A stretch of DNA of 64,000 nt from Kordia sp039026955 (GTDB taxonomy: Bacteria > Bacteroidota > Bacteroidia > Flavobacteriales > Flavobacteriaceae): assembly GCA_039026955.1 (NCBI GenBank), contig JBCCLH010000015.1, positions 49,485 through 113,484 of the forward strand. The letters run 5' to 3'. Both the position numbers and the translations under genes were made by a program. Below the pieces are notes generated by a model. The model ran no database searches, was not told where the DNA came from, and was given only the letters and a program-made list of their open reading frames with translations. This document shows, piece by piece, positions 16,183-25,943 of the stretch; the stretch's first letter is position 1; every line of letters starts with the position of its first letter.

Positions 16183-19017
16183 TTACTCCAACTCCTTCTT
16201 CAAAAATCGCGCAGTATGACTCGTTTTGTGTTTGGCAACTTCTTCTGGTGTTCCCGTAGTTACAACCTGTCCGCCGCCTTTTCCACCTTCGTAGCCAATG
16301 TCAATGATATGATCTGCCATTTTAATGACGTCCATGTTGTGCTCAATAACGACTATGGTGTTTCCTTTGTCTACGAGTTTGTTTAAGACTTCCATCAAGA
16401 CGCGAATATCCTCAAAGTGCAGTCCAGTTGTAGGTTCGTCGAGAATGTAGAAGGTATTTCCAGTGTCTCTTTTGGAGAGTTCTGTAGCGAGTTTGATGCG
16501 TTGCGCTTCTCCACCAGAAAGTGTGGTACTTTGCTGTCCGAGCGTAATATAACCCAAACCGACATCTTTGATGGTTTTTAGTTTACGATAGATTTTCGGA
16601 ATGTGTTCAAAGAAATCAACCGCTTCGTTGATGGTCATTTGCAACACATCGGCAATCGATTTCCCTTTGTAGCGAATCTCTAAGGTTTCTCGGTTGAAAC
16701 GTTTTCCTTGACAAGTCTCGCATTCTACATACACATCTGGTAAAAAGTTCATTTCAATCACGCGCAATCCGCCACCTTGACAGGTTTCGCAGCGTCCGCC
16801 TTTTACATTGAAGCTGAATCTTCCTGGTTTGTACCCACGAATCATCGCTTCTGGTGTTTTGGCAAATAGACTTCTGATTTCACTAAAAACGCCTGTATAC
16901 GTTGCAGGATTGGAACGCGGTGTACGCCCAATAGGCGACTGGTTGATGTCAATCACTTTGTCAATATGTTCCAAACCTTTGATGCTTTTGTACGGCATCG
17001 GTTCTTTCACTGCATTGAAAAAGTGCGCATTTAGAATAGGGTAGAGGGTTTCGTTAATCAAAGTTGATTTCCCACTTCCAGAAACGCCCGTAACCCCGAT
17101 CATTTTGCCTAATGGGAATTCTACAGAAACATTTTTTAAATTATTTCCTGTCGCACCTTTTAGGACAAGTTTTTTCCCGTTTCCTTTTCTACGTTTTTTG
17201 GGAATGGCTATTTCTTTGTTTCCGTTGAGATAAGCTGCTGTCAGCGTATTGTAATTCAATAATTCTTCTGGCGAACCTTCTGAGATGATTTCCCCTCCGT
17301 GTCGTCCTGCATTTGGACCAATATCAATCACGTGATCGGCGCGTTCAATCATGTCTTTATCGTGTTCTACTACAATGACCGAATTTCCTATGTCGCGTAA
17401 TGATTCTAACGAATTGATCAGTTTTTCGTTGTCACGTTGGTGGAGTCCAATGCTTGGTTCATCCAAAATATACAAAACACCTACCAATTGTGAGCCAATT
17501 TGCGTTGCTAGCCGTATGCGTTGTGCTTCTCCACCAGAAAGTGATTTGGAACTTCGGTTTAAGGAGAGATAATTTAAGCCCACATCCAATAAAAAGCGCA
17601 AACGAGTAGAAATTTCTTTGACAACTTCAGCGGCGATTTTTTGTTGTTTTTCAGATAGATTGTTCTTTAAATCATCAAACCATGCAGACAATTCCACAAT
17701 GTCCATTGCAGCGAGTTCGGCAATGTTTTTTCCGTTGACTTTGAAGTAGAGTGATTCTTTGCGTAAGCGCGAACCGTTGCATTCAGGACATTTCACTTTG
17801 TCCATGTAATTTTTTGCCCAACGTTTGATGGATGATGAATCGCTGTCTTCAAATTGGTTTTTGATAAAACTTACGATTCCTTCAAAATCAATTTTATAAT
17901 CGCGCGTAACACCTAATGTTTTACTTACGACTGAGAATTTTTCGTTTCCACCGTTGAGAATCACGTCCATGGCCTCCTCAGGAATGTCTTTGATCGGATC
18001 GCTTAGTTTGAAGTTGTAACGTTCCGCGATGATTTCCAATTGCTTAAAGATCCATGATTTTTTATATTCCCCTAGAGGTGCAATTCCACCTGCTTTGATG
18101 CTCATTTTTGGATCAGGAATGACTTTACTTTCATTCACTTCATACAACGTTCCCAATCCGTTGCAATGCGGACACATTCCTTTTGGAGAGTTGAACGAAA
18201 ACGTATTTGGCTCTGGATTTGGATAGGAAATTCCCGAAGACGGACACATTAAGTTACGACTGAAATAACGTGCTTCCGTTGGCGCATCTTGATCAATCAC
18301 CATTAAGACATCATCTCCGTGGTACATCGCCGTTTTAATCGTCTCTGTTAGGCGTTTGTCATTGTCAACATCGTCATCCACCTTTAAACGATCGATTACA
18401 ATTTCAATGTCGTGGGTTTTGTAACGATCGACGCGCATTCCTTTTTCAATATCCAAAATTTCACCATCCACACGAACTTTCACAAAACCTTGTTTGCCGA
18501 CATTTTCAAATAATTCGCGGTAATGTCCTTTACGCGAACGAATGACAGGCGCAAGAATATTGACGCGTTTTCCTTTAAAATCGTTCAGAATTAAGTTTTT
18601 GATTTGCTCGTCGCTGTAACTGATCATTTTTTCGCCCGAATTATAACTGTACGCATCGGAAGCTCTGGCAAATAATAGACGAAGAAAGTCGTAAATCTCA
18701 GTAATCGTTCCCACCGTAGAACGTGGACTTTTACTGGTTGTTTTTTGCTCAATGGCGATTACAGGTGACAAACCATCAATTTTATCTACATCGGGACGTT
18801 CCAATCCGCCTAGAAATTGGCGTGCGTAAGCAGAAAACGTTTCGATATAGCGGCGTTGTCCTTCGGCATAAATCGTATCAAAGGCGAGCGATGATTTTCC
18901 ACTTCCAGAAAGTCCTGTAATGACTACTAATTTTTCTCGGGGAATGGTGACATCAATGTTTTTTAAATTGTGAACTCTAGCGCCTTGTACTTCAATGTTT
19001 TCTTCGTAATTCGTCAT
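16183..19017 (-). CDS. uvrA: UvrA excinuclease ABC subunit A
   Basis: 944 residues, the normal UvrA length. It has two ABC ATPase halves: Walker A GLSGSGKSS at 35-43 and GVSGSGKST in the second half, two LSGGEAQRI signatures (RIRLA and RIKLA), and zinc-finger Cys pairs (CPHC, CPEC, and two CETC motifs). UvrA dimers find helix-distorting DNA damage and load UvrB in nucleotide excision repair in the cytoplasm. It stands alone on the minus strand behind a TATCTTTG promoter box. One of the safest calls in the window. Confidence 0.98.
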   Translation of the reverse strand: MTNYEENIEVQGARVHNLKNIDVTIPREKLVVITGLSGSGKSSLAFDTIYAEGQRRYIETFSAYARQFLGGLERPDVDKIDGLSPVIAIEQKTTSKSPRSTVGTITEIYDFLRLLFARASDAYSYNSGEKMISYSDEQIKNLILNDFKGKRVNILAPVIRSRKGHYRELFENVGKQGFVKVRVDGEILDIEKGMRVDRYKTHDIEIVIDRLKVDDDVDNDKRLTETIKTAMYHGDDVLMVIDQDAPTEARYFSRNLMCPSSGISYPNPEPNTFSFNSPKGMCPHCNGLGTLYEVNESKVIPDPKMSIKAGGIAPLGEYKKSWIFKQLEIIAERYNFKLSDPIKDIPEEAMDVILNGGNEKFSVVSKTLGVTRDYKIDFEGIVSFIKNQFEDSDSSSIKRWAKNYMDKVKCPECNGSRLRKESLYFKVNGKNIAELAAMDIVELSAWFDDLKNNLSEKQQKIAAEVVKEISTRLRFLLDVGLNYLSLNRSSKSLSGGEAQRIRLATQIGSQLVGVLYILDEPSIGLHQRDNEKLINSLESLRDIGNSVIVVEHDKDMIERADHVIDIGPNAGRHGGEIISEGSPEELLNYNTLTAAYLNGNKEIAIPKKRRKGNGKKLVLKGATGNNLKNVSVEFPLGKMIGVTGVSGSGKSTLINETLYPILNAHFFNAVKEPMPYKSIKGLEHIDKVIDINQSPIGRTPRSNPATYTGVFSEIRSLFAKTPEAMIRGYKPGRFSFNVKGGRCETCQGGGLRVIEMNFLPDVYVECETCQGKRFNRETLEIRYKGKSIADVLQMTINEAVDFFEHIPKIYRKLKTIKDVGLGYITLGQQSTTLSGGEAQRIKLATELSKRDTGNTFYILDEPTTGLHFEDIRVLMEVLNKLVDKGNTIVVIEHNMDVIKMADHIIDIGYEGGKGGGQVVTTGTPEEVAKHKTSHTARFLKKELE

Positions 19018-19034
19018 AGCTTTTTGGAAAAATG

Positions 19035-19042
19035 CAAAGATA
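19035..19042 (-). promoter_or_regulatory. Promoter -7 box of uvrA
   Basis: On the minus strand the sequence TATCTTTG matches the Bacteroidota TAnnTTTG element exactly, 18 bp before the uvrA ATG. A CTTT lies 20 bp further upstream where the -33 TTTG is expected, so the -33 part is only partial. Confidence 0.5.
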
Positions 19043-19188
19043 CGAATTATAGTAGCAGTTATAAAGTTTGTTGAATTGTAATTTTTAAATCAAATTAAAA
19101 AACAGCACGTATGTTAATTAAGGAATAACCGTACGTAAAATATTACAATATTTATTATTTTACTAATTAACCATAAAATTTACCCATC

Positions 19189-19419
19189 ATGAAGAAAAAA
19201 AATGTCAACACGTTACGTCTTAACAAGAAATCAATTTCCAATTTTACTAGGCATACAATTAAGGGAGGAGTTACAGAAGTGGAATCATGTATACGTATTT
19301 GTCCATTACCTAAATATTCTATTGCATTTGGATGTCCAACAGGAACTTGTCCAACAGAAAACTGTCCCTCAAATGGTTGCCAAACAATTCCAGTTCAGGC
19401 AGAAGGTCCTTGCATATAG
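19189..19419 (+). CDS. Lanthipeptide-type precursor with seven-Cys core
   Basis: 76 residues. The leader MKKKNVNTLRLNKKSISNF and a Gly-Gly at 26-27 match the leader type of class I lanthipeptide precursors of Bacteroidota (L-x-L-N-K-K-x-I-S-x-L). The core after GG holds seven Cys, several in short spacings (C-x3-C, C-P-x-x-x-C repeats: FGC, GTC, ENC, NGC), plus Ser and Thr that could be dehydrated. Unlike two other precursors in this window it has no TPR-AraC gene beside it; uvrA is divergent upstream. A hairpin terminator follows. No LanB, LanC or exporter is in the window. A shifted frame at 19202-19459 is a shadow. Confidence 0.7.
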   Translation: MKKKNVNTLRLNKKSISNFTRHTIKGGVTEVESCIRICPLPKYSIAFGCPTGTCPTENCPSNGCQTIPVQAEGPCI

Positions 19420-19439
19420 TATTTACAGAAGCTATAATG

Positions 19440-19472
19440 AAGTCGTTTTAATGTTTTGAAGCGGCTTTTTTT
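19440..19472 (+). terminator. Terminator of the seven-Cys precursor gene
   Basis: Stem AAGTCGTTTT / GAAGCGGCTT (with G-T pairs) around a short loop, followed by seven T. It lies 21 bp after the stop at 19419, showing a monocistronic transcript. Confidence 0.65.
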
Positions 19473-19571
19473 GTCTCTTTTGGAACATATATTTAGAATT
19501 ACCTTAAACATCAAATCGAACTAGAAAGCATTTGTCAAAATAGTTGTAAAGATCAATCGTATCTGTAAGAT

Positions 19572-19931
19572 TTATTCTGTTGGAATCGGCAAATTGTGCT
19601 GTCGTAAGAAGGATAGTTTGTCCCAGTAGCCTCGTTGAAACTTGATTTTGTCATTTTCAATTTGGAAGAATCCACAACTCCGCAATCCTAAAGGATCTTT
19701 CCATTCCAGAATTACCCAATCGGTATCTTCAAATATATTTTCAATAATACAAGTCATTTCTGCTTGATCAAATTCGCTTTGAAACATTTCCCAAATGGCA
19801 ATTTTCCCAACAACTGGCTCATGAGTCACTTGATGATTGATGGCGTCATCATGATAAAATTCAGAGAGTTTTTCAGCGTTTCCCTCATTAAAAGCTGCTA
19901 CCCATTTTTTGATGAATTCTTTAAGTTTCAT
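19572..19931 (-). CDS. NTF2/SnoaL-like domain protein
   Basis: 119 residues. The start (FIKKWVAAFNEGNAEKLSEFYHDDAINHQVT) is the helix-turn pattern of the NTF2/SnoaL-like fold, a cone-shaped domain used by polyketide cyclases and many proteins of unknown role; the last part has the G-F-F-Q-I-E-N-D-K-I strand. No partner genes. It lies downstream of the T9SS metalloprotease in the same direction, but a strong terminator separates them, so it has its own promoter. The substrate cannot be told. Confidence 0.75.
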   Translation of the reverse strand: MKLKEFIKKWVAAFNEGNAEKLSEFYHDDAINHQVTHEPVVGKIAIWEMFQSEFDQAEMTCIIENIFEDTDWVILEWKDPLGLRSCGFFQIENDKIKFQRGYWDKLSFLRQHNLPIPTE

Positions 19932-19962
19932 GTACCTAGTTTGTTTGAATTGTGTTTACAAA

Positions 19963-19991
19963 AAAACTCCGAAGTATTTGCTTCGGAGTTT
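19963..19991 (-). terminator. Terminator of the T9SS metalloprotease gene
   Basis: Perfect 10-11 bp stem AAACTCCGAAG / CTTCGGAGTTT with a short loop, T-rich on the minus strand after the stem, 25 bp beyond the stop at 20016. Confidence 0.8.
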
Positions 19992-20015
19992 CTGTTATAT
20001 GATGAAAGTGTTAAT

Positions 20016-22751
20016 TTATTCTACAATTAACTTCTTCGTTACTGTTTTTTCTTGATCAGTTACCGTGATTAGGTACATTCCTGTGCTTACATTGTTTAAT
20101 GAAATATTTTCATTGAACGTAGCAGTCGCATTGTAGTTTTTATTAAAGATCAATCTTCCAGAAATGTCGTGCACATCAATGTTTATATCTTCTCCTGAAG
20201 TAGAGTTGAATGATAATGAGAATTCTCCTTTGTTAGGATTTGGATATAATGCAAAGGCATCTAGTTCAAATTCTTCATTGCTCAATACAATTGTTGTGGT
20301 TGTATTACAAAGTTCAATAGACCACTCATTTACAATTCCTGTATCTCCTGCAAAGAAATCAACAAATACAAGATTCCAAGTTCCAGCAGGATTACTTCCA
20401 TTAAACACACTCAATGGACTATTAGGAGACGCTAAACCAGTTGTAGGAGAACCACACATAATTGCAGGTTCACCATCTTTAAAAGTAATATCAACATCAT
20501 CATTAGATCCACAGTTTCCATTCCAAATATTTGAAATATCACTATCGTCTGGTTCTTGTAATTGCATAATTAAATCACCAACAAACGTGTGTGACATATC
20601 AACACTTACTCTAATATCAGTAATAGGTGTATTCTCTGTTACTATTACTGGAACGAATACTGGAGGACCTTGTACTGGACCTGTTGTACCACTACCATCA
20701 GGAATTGCAACTGCAATAGGACCTGTTGTATACGTATTACATACTGTACTAGTAGTTACGGTAGCTCCTACAGAGAATGATTTTGAAATTGCGAAAAAGA
20801 CGTTTCCAACAGCTTCAATTTTAATTCTACAATAAGGTTCAAATACCACTGGGAATGTAATTGCTTGCGAACCATCATTTGGAGTATTTGCAGCCAATAC
20901 GGTTGGGAATGTCAATCCATCATCCGTAGAGAATAAAATATTTACGTTTGACGTATTGATTCCGTTAGCCGTAGTTCCTGCAACATCCCAAGTGATGGTT
21001 GTCGCTGAGTTTGTTGGGAAACTTTGGTTAGTCATATCTGGTGCCGTAACTCTAAATGGTCCTGTGTTTGCCACCGTCAAGGTCATGTCATCTCTATTGG
21101 TTTGTCCTCCATTTGGAGTTCCGTTATCTCTCACAGTTAATGCGAAATTCATCGTTCTCGCTACGTTTGGAGTTACTTCCCATTGTGGAGTTAAGTTGTC
21201 ATCTAAGATATCTTCTAAACGTGGGAATGTACGATCTCCTGTAGCTACCGGTGAGTATGATCTGTACACTGGTCCGTTTGTATCTGTTGGAGAAGGTACA
21301 CCTGCAACCGCACCTACATCTACTTGTTCCCAGCAATATGATAATGTTGTTCCGTTTGGATCTGTTGCAGAACCAGTTAATGTGAACGCAGTTCCATAAG
21401 GAATAGTATAGTTAGGACCTGCATTTACAGTTGGTGCAGTGTTTCCATTTGGAGTATTTGTAGAACAGATTGGATTCTGGTTTAATCTAGTCCACATGTT
21501 GTCAATACTAATTGCGTGGAAGTGATCGTCACTGTTATTTTGTACGTTGTCTGATCCACAGATTCCTGCATATGCCATGATTGTTGTTCCACTTCCTGGC
21601 TCAACAGCAGTTGCCGCACTTCTGTTACCACCAGCACAGTTTCCTTGGCTACCATTGAATGTGTGTGGTGCTCCATATTGATGTCCCATTTCGTGTGCTA
21701 CAAAATCTACATCAAACGCATCTCCTACAGGATTTGGTAAACCAGTAACACCTCGTGCTTTGGTATTGCTGAAACAAATTCCTCCTAAAGAAGCTAATCC
21801 ACCACCACCAGTGGTAAATACGTGACCAATATCATAGTTAGCAACACCAATATTTGCATTTACAATATTTACGTTTTGTACGATTAAAGCGTTTGCATTA
21901 TTATCCGTAAAACCATCAGGTTCTGTTAAGAAGATAATACTTGTATTGTTTACCAATGTCATTGTTAGCGACATGTCTCTTTCAAAAATAGCATTTACTC
22001 TTGCCATTGTTACGTTCATCGCCGCAAGAACTGTCGCTCTTTTTACGGCATCAGGTGCGGATTGTTGTCCAGCAGCACTGATATGGAAGTTAGCATACTC
22101 TTGTGTACAAGACAATGCTAAACGTAAGGTACGTAATTGTCCGTCATTTGCATTTTCCAATTGAACTTCTCCTTCAGTATTAAGTCCTCTGCCCATACCA
22201 AACATAAGTGCATCCTCGTCGTCTTGCACCATACATTGTAGATTTCCGTCATTTTCTCTATATAAATCTTTCTTCTTATATAGCATATACGTTTGTAAAT
22301 CTGTAGTCATAGGATCAATATACATAGTTTGTCCTAAAGTGTGGATTACCGCATGGAATCCAAAGATTGTTGTGGTAAAACGAATCGTAGTTCCTGTATT
22401 TTCTCTACTTATAGCTACATACGATTGAATGTCTGGGTATTGTGCAGCAAATGTAGGTTCCATCAATGAAGCTCTGTATACTTCAAAGTTTTCCATTTTT
22501 CCTTCTGCTCCAGGAAATTGAATTACAATTTCTGATTGAATGTTTAAGTCTCTGTCTGGTGCAGCAGCCAATAGTTGTTTCAGGGAATTTAGTTCTAAAG
22601 AATAGGTTTCGTATTCTGTGGGAATAGAGGTTCTTTCTAATAATTCTTCTGGTCGAAAGTCAGTATAGTCTGTTGATTCCCAAAACAGTTTTCCTTGCGA
22701 AAAACCCATTATTGGTACCAACAATAGTAAAAAGAAGTAATTCTTTCTCAT
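20016..22751 (-). CDS. Reprolysin-like metalloprotease with P-domain and T9SS type A sorting domain
   Basis: 911 residues. A signal peptide (ending near GFSQ), a propeptide-like region, then an M12B-type zinc protease with HEMGHQYGAPH at about residues 352-362 (the HExxHxxGxxH zinc site). Next a beta-sandwich region, a proprotein-convertase P-domain (about 670-790, ending ... W-S-I-E-L-C), and a C-terminal type A sorting domain (Y-P-N-P-N-K-G, closing K-K-L-I-V-E) that directs export by the type IX system. It is an extracellular or surface protease. Own terminator; upstream gap 134 bp. Several long antisense frames are shadows. Confidence 0.92.
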   Translation of the reverse strand: MRKNYFFLLLLVPIMGFSQGKLFWESTDYTDFRPEELLERTSIPTEYETYSLELNSLKQLLAAAPDRDLNIQSEIVIQFPGAEGKMENFEVYRASLMEPTFAAQYPDIQSYVAISRENTGTTIRFTTTIFGFHAVIHTLGQTMYIDPMTTDLQTYMLYKKKDLYRENDGNLQCMVQDDEDALMFGMGRGLNTEGEVQLENANDGQLRTLRLALSCTQEYANFHISAAGQQSAPDAVKRATVLAAMNVTMARVNAIFERDMSLTMTLVNNTSIIFLTEPDGFTDNNANALIVQNVNIVNANIGVANYDIGHVFTTGGGGLASLGGICFSNTKARGVTGLPNPVGDAFDVDFVAHEMGHQYGAPHTFNGSQGNCAGGNRSAATAVEPGSGTTIMAYAGICGSDNVQNNSDDHFHAISIDNMWTRLNQNPICSTNTPNGNTAPTVNAGPNYTIPYGTAFTLTGSATDPNGTTLSYCWEQVDVGAVAGVPSPTDTNGPVYRSYSPVATGDRTFPRLEDILDDNLTPQWEVTPNVARTMNFALTVRDNGTPNGGQTNRDDMTLTVANTGPFRVTAPDMTNQSFPTNSATTITWDVAGTTANGINTSNVNILFSTDDGLTFPTVLAANTPNDGSQAITFPVVFEPYCRIKIEAVGNVFFAISKSFSVGATVTTSTVCNTYTTGPIAVAIPDGSGTTGPVQGPPVFVPVIVTENTPITDIRVSVDMSHTFVGDLIMQLQEPDDSDISNIWNGNCGSNDDVDITFKDGEPAIMCGSPTTGLASPNSPLSVFNGSNPAGTWNLVFVDFFAGDTGIVNEWSIELCNTTTTIVLSNEEFELDAFALYPNPNKGEFSLSFNSTSGEDINIDVHDISGRLIFNKNYNATATFNENISLNNVSTGMYLITVTDQEKTVTKKLIVE

Positions 22752-22885
22752 AATGATAAAATTGATTTATAGAAGTTTTTAGTTTAATAAAAGTGCGATA
22801 AAGTTAATCCTTTTTTTATAATTTGATAAGAAAACTTTAACAATTAATAGAAAATTAGACAAAAATTTAACAATTTATGATTTTT

Positions 22886-23596
22886 TTAGTTCCAGGCTTT
22901 AATGTTTTCTACCTCAATGTCTAAGAAGACCAAAGTGTGTGTGCCAGCTAGCGAAATACCACTTTCCATCGGTTGCCAATTGTCCCATGAAGCATACAAT
23001 CCACCAATTGGAATGATGTCTACCCACATTTGATATCCTTTCGGGCGACTGTTTTCGTCTAAATGCCATAAATAGGAATCTCCAGGTGTAGTACCGCCAG
23101 ATGCGTAAGTAATGAGCAATCCTTCTTCACCTGCTTCGTTTTTAGCAATGCTTCGTGTGGTACCTTCGTCAAATAGTTTGTAAGGCGCTACGAGCCAGAA
23201 CGAATCATTGTGAAAGTTAGAGCGCGCTTTGTCAATATAATATAGCTGATTGTCTTTTTCAGGCATTTTCCCATCAACAGTGACGGTACTTGATGAAGGT
23301 TGCTTTAAATTGAGATCTACTTTTATATCACTCCAAGAAACTTGTACTTTGTATTGGTCTTTGTCCCACAGATAATGGTTTGAACCGCGAAATGTCCATT
23401 GTAAATAGCGCGTATTTTTAAAACCATCATAGTTGAGTGTAGTGAGCATCTTGTTTGCTAGTGCGTCTGCTTCTGCACCTTGTGTTCCTTCTGGAAGTGG
23501 TTCGTTGTATCTTATATATAGAATTGCAAAAAAGAGTAGGAGTGTAGCAATAATTCCTAAGAGGAGTTTTCCTAGAATTTTAGCAATTTTCTTCAT
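22886..23596 (-). CDS. Membrane-anchored protein of unknown function
   Basis: 236 residues with one N-terminal membrane segment (about residues 8-28, LGKLLLGIIATLLLFFAILY) and the rest outside the membrane. The remainder is rich in Trp and Tyr (WTFRGSNHYLWDKDQYKVQVSW) and reminiscent of lipid-binding beta folds, but no family is recognised. The start at 23596 lies 34 bp after the preceding DUF4846 gene, so the two may form an operon. Conserved-looking hypothetical; role unknown. Confidence 0.65.
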   Translation of the reverse strand: MKKIAKILGKLLLGIIATLLLFFAILYIRYNEPLPEGTQGAEADALANKMLTTLNYDGFKNTRYLQWTFRGSNHYLWDKDQYKVQVSWSDIKVDLNLKQPSSSTVTVDGKMPEKDNQLYYIDKARSNFHNDSFWLVAPYKLFDEGTTRSIAKNEAGEEGLLITYASGGTTPGDSYLWHLDENSRPKGYQMWVDIIPIGGLYASWDNWQPMESGISLAGTHTLVFLDIEVENIKAWN

Positions 23597-23629
23597 GGAG
23601 GAGGTTTTTAGGGTTTTGGGTCTTGGGTT

Positions 23630-24484
23630 TTAGTCTTTGAATCTTCTTAAATCACTACTGTCAAACGTCCATTCAGGTGTGTTTAATGTGCCTTTTTTGG
23701 CGACGTACCAAGGACTTAATTCTGTGTTTTGATTGTTGACTAAGATTTGCGTTTCTTGCGCGGGCATGTAACTCTGTGCAATTATGAATATTTTTTTGCC
23801 TTGTGCATTTTTAGCGACATCCACTACAATGACTGCATGTCCGAACGGATTTCCTTGCTGAATGAACACATCGCCAACTTGTACATCTTGAATGTTTGGG
23901 ACTTTCGCTAATTCTTTTCGTAAAGAAGCCGTGTTCGCATACGCGAAGATATAATTCATATAGCGTCGAAACTTTTTATAGGAATGATCACCCTTCGCAT
24001 ATTTCTTAAAGTAACGCGGTTTTCCATCAGATACAAAAGTAAAGTGAATGTCTTGCAAGCGTTTTTGTTCAAATAGAAATTCGCCACGCAAACGCATGAC
24101 AGCATCTGCGCATTGTTGCAAATCGCGTGTACCGATTTCCATATCGACTACCGAAATGTATACGTTGTTGTTGTATTTTTCGCGTCCGTCATAGTATTTG
24201 ACTTTACTGTTAAAGGGTTTTAGTGGTAATTTCCGCAAGTATGATCCGAAATGTGATTTATCTAACGGAACGCGTTCGTAGTCTTTTGGCGTGTTGAAAC
24301 GTTCTTGAATGGTTTTGCCCTTTGGATTGATTACATTTTCTTCCACATTGGCTTCCTGCGTTGCTGCCATCTCTTTTCCTTTTGCAATTGCTTGCTTCTT
24401 ATCTTCCGCACAAGCGAAGAGTAAGAACGAAAAAAAGAAGAGTGACAGCAGATTTTTTAAAGAATCTATAGTCAAATTTCGCAT
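23630..24484 (-). CDS. DUF4846 lipoprotein
   Basis: 284 residues. Lipoprotein-type start with the Cys at about residue 25 (LLFACAEDKK). The main part has the DUF4846 pattern: G-S-Y-L-R-K-L-P-L-K near residue 85, Q-Q-C-A-D-A-V-M-R-L-R-G-E, then D-V-F-I-Q-Q-G-N-P-F-G-H-A-V-I-V-V-D with a conserved His, as in papain-like/NlpC-related folds of the periplasm. Function is not established for the family. It is followed by the membrane-anchored unknown gene at 22886. Confidence 0.75.
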   Translation of the reverse strand: MRNLTIDSLKNLLSLFFFSFLLFACAEDKKQAIAKGKEMAATQEANVEENVINPKGKTIQERFNTPKDYERVPLDKSHFGSYLRKLPLKPFNSKVKYYDGREKYNNNVYISVVDMEIGTRDLQQCADAVMRLRGEFLFEQKRLQDIHFTFVSDGKPRYFKKYAKGDHSYKKFRRYMNYIFAYANTASLRKELAKVPNIQDVQVGDVFIQQGNPFGHAVIVVDVAKNAQGKKIFIIAQSYMPAQETQILVNNQNTELSPWYVAKKGTLNTPEWTFDSSDLRRFKD

Positions 24485-24642
24485 CTGATGTTTATTTTTA
24501 CTCGATAATCGAGATGTAAGATTGTGGCAGGCTTGTTTTCAATAGATAACTGCTTGCCGTCTGATAAATTGTTTCTCATATTAAATCTACAAAATATAAT
24601 ACAAGTAACACATAATATTATACAAAAAATACTTACAAAAAT

Positions 24643-25167
24643 ATGAACATTTTAGGAATAAGCTCCCGAATTAAACATCCAACGTATGGATTAGGCGTAG
24701 TCACCAATGTAACTTCCAAACATTATTGGGTGACATTTATTGAAAACGGATTGGAAACGATTGATATTGACAGCGAATTTGAAATCATCGATGTTGTAGA
24801 AGACGAAGTGGATACGGTGAGTTTTTATGAAGTAGAAAGCATTTTACGCAATATGCTCAAAAAATGGTCTGATGTTTCAGAAATTGTTCCGATTGGCGAT
24901 AAATGGAAAGGCGGAAAGCTGATTTTAGAACCTGGCGACACTAATTTGAAGAGCAAAGAATTGCCAATTGACAGCTTCTTTCATAAAATCGTCATGGTGC
25001 GCGACAGAATTCGCGTGATGGAACAAAAAATAAATTCTAGCAATTTGGAAGAACAAGAAAAAATCGATCTACAGCAATACATCACACGCATGTACGGAAG
25101 TTTAACGACGTTTAATGTGTTGTTTAAGAACAAGTCTCAGCAATTTGTGGGCTCGCGATCTAAGTAG
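24643..25167 (+). CDS. Conserved hypothetical with N-terminal KOW/CarD-like start
   Basis: 174 residues, cytoplasmic. It starts with I-K-H-P-T-Y-G-L-G-V-V-T-N-V, a strand pair like those in RNA-polymerase-binding (CarD/TRCF) or SH3-like domains, then an acidic strand region and a C-terminal half that is helical (coiled coil near residues 120-150, with MEQKINSSNLEEQEK). No catalytic motif. Function unknown; the SH3-like reading is weak. Single gene, divergent from DUF4846. Confidence 0.6.
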   Translation: MNILGISSRIKHPTYGLGVVTNVTSKHYWVTFIENGLETIDIDSEFEIIDVVEDEVDTVSFYEVESILRNMLKKWSDVSEIVPIGDKWKGGKLILEPGDTNLKSKELPIDSFFHKIVMVRDRIRVMEQKINSSNLEEQEKIDLQQYITRMYGSLTTFNVLFKNKSQQFVGSRSK

Positions 25168-25262
25168 ACTTTGTTTGGTTGTTAGTTGTTGGTTTTTCGC
25201 TTAGTAAAAAACAAATCAACAAAAAACAAATCAACGCATCAACAAAAAAAACAAAAAAAGAA

Positions 25263-25286
25263 GGGACATTCGCTTAGTAATGTCCC
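25263..25286 (-). terminator. Terminator of the fasciclin gene
   Basis: GGGACATT / AATGTCCC stem with an 8-base loop; on the minus strand it is followed by TTCTTTTTTTG and more T. It lies 30 bp past the stop at 25316. The plus-strand side is A-rich, so it serves the minus strand. Confidence 0.75.
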
Positions 25287-25315
25287 TCCAGCTTTGTAAA
25301 ACTAACCAACACTAA

Positions 25316-25828
25316 TTATGGCATCACGACAGTATCGATTACGTGAATCACACCATTGCTTCCCATAACATCAGTTTTTGAGATCATGCTGTAATTTCCG
25401 TTCGCGTCTTTCAACCAAATTCCTTTATCATTCTGTACAACAGTAATCTTTTCTCCACTAAGTGTGGTTAGTGTTACTTTTCCTTTTCCCTTTTTCAAAG
25501 CAGCTACTACATCTTTAGCAGTTAATTTCCCTTTGATCACGTGGTATGTTAAAATTCCAGTCAATTTTGACTTGTTTTCTGGCTTTAATAAAGCGCCTAA
25601 AGTATTTTTGTCAATTTTAGCAAATGCATCATTTGTAGGAGCAAAAATAGTATATGGTCCTTCAGCTTTTAATGCATCTACCAAACCAGCAGCTTTTACT
25701 GCAGTTACTAAAGTTGAAAAGCTGTTATTTGAAGCAGCTATGTCAACTACATCTTGGTTTTGAGCGTTTGTCTTTGCAGCGAATAAGAATAAAGCTACGG
25801 TTGTGATTGTTAGGATTAATTTTTTCAT
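25316..25828 (-). CDS. Fasciclin (FAS1) domain exported protein
   Basis: 170 residues: a signal peptide (ending near TNAQ, residue 22) and one complete FAS1 domain with the two usual motifs, F-T-I-F-A-P-T-N-D-A-F near the start (GPYTIFAPTNDAF) and a closing N-G-V-I-H-V-I-D. Such proteins are extracytoplasmic adhesion or binding proteins. It is divergent from the ECF sigma/anti-sigma pair, 120-140 bp apart, an arrangement that recurs in Bacteroidota and suggests it is a regulon member, though that is inference. Confidence 0.9.
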   Translation of the reverse strand: MKKLILTITTVALFLFAAKTNAQNQDVVDIAASNNSFSTLVTAVKAAGLVDALKAEGPYTIFAPTNDAFAKIDKNTLGALLKPENKSKLTGILTYHVIKGKLTAKDVVAALKKGKGKVTLTTLSGEKITVVQNDKGIWLKDANGNYSMISKTDVMGSNGVIHVIDTVVMP

Positions 25829-25943
25829 AATAATTTTTTTTAGATTTTAATTTTTAATTTTTCTTTTTCTAGATTTTCTAAGCGCTTTCAATTTTATATA
25901 CACAAGTTTTTTCCTTTTGGATGAGCTAGGCGAATTTTTTTTT

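Noticed and set aside
19202..19459. Alternative 85-residue frame over the precursor at 19189
   Set aside because: Lacks a leader motif, starts within the real gene and runs into its terminator.
20164..20835. Long plus-strand frame opposite the metalloprotease gene (also 20956-21399)
   Set aside because: Antisense shadow of a well supported 911-residue gene; its composition follows the codon pattern of the real frame and no domain is seen.
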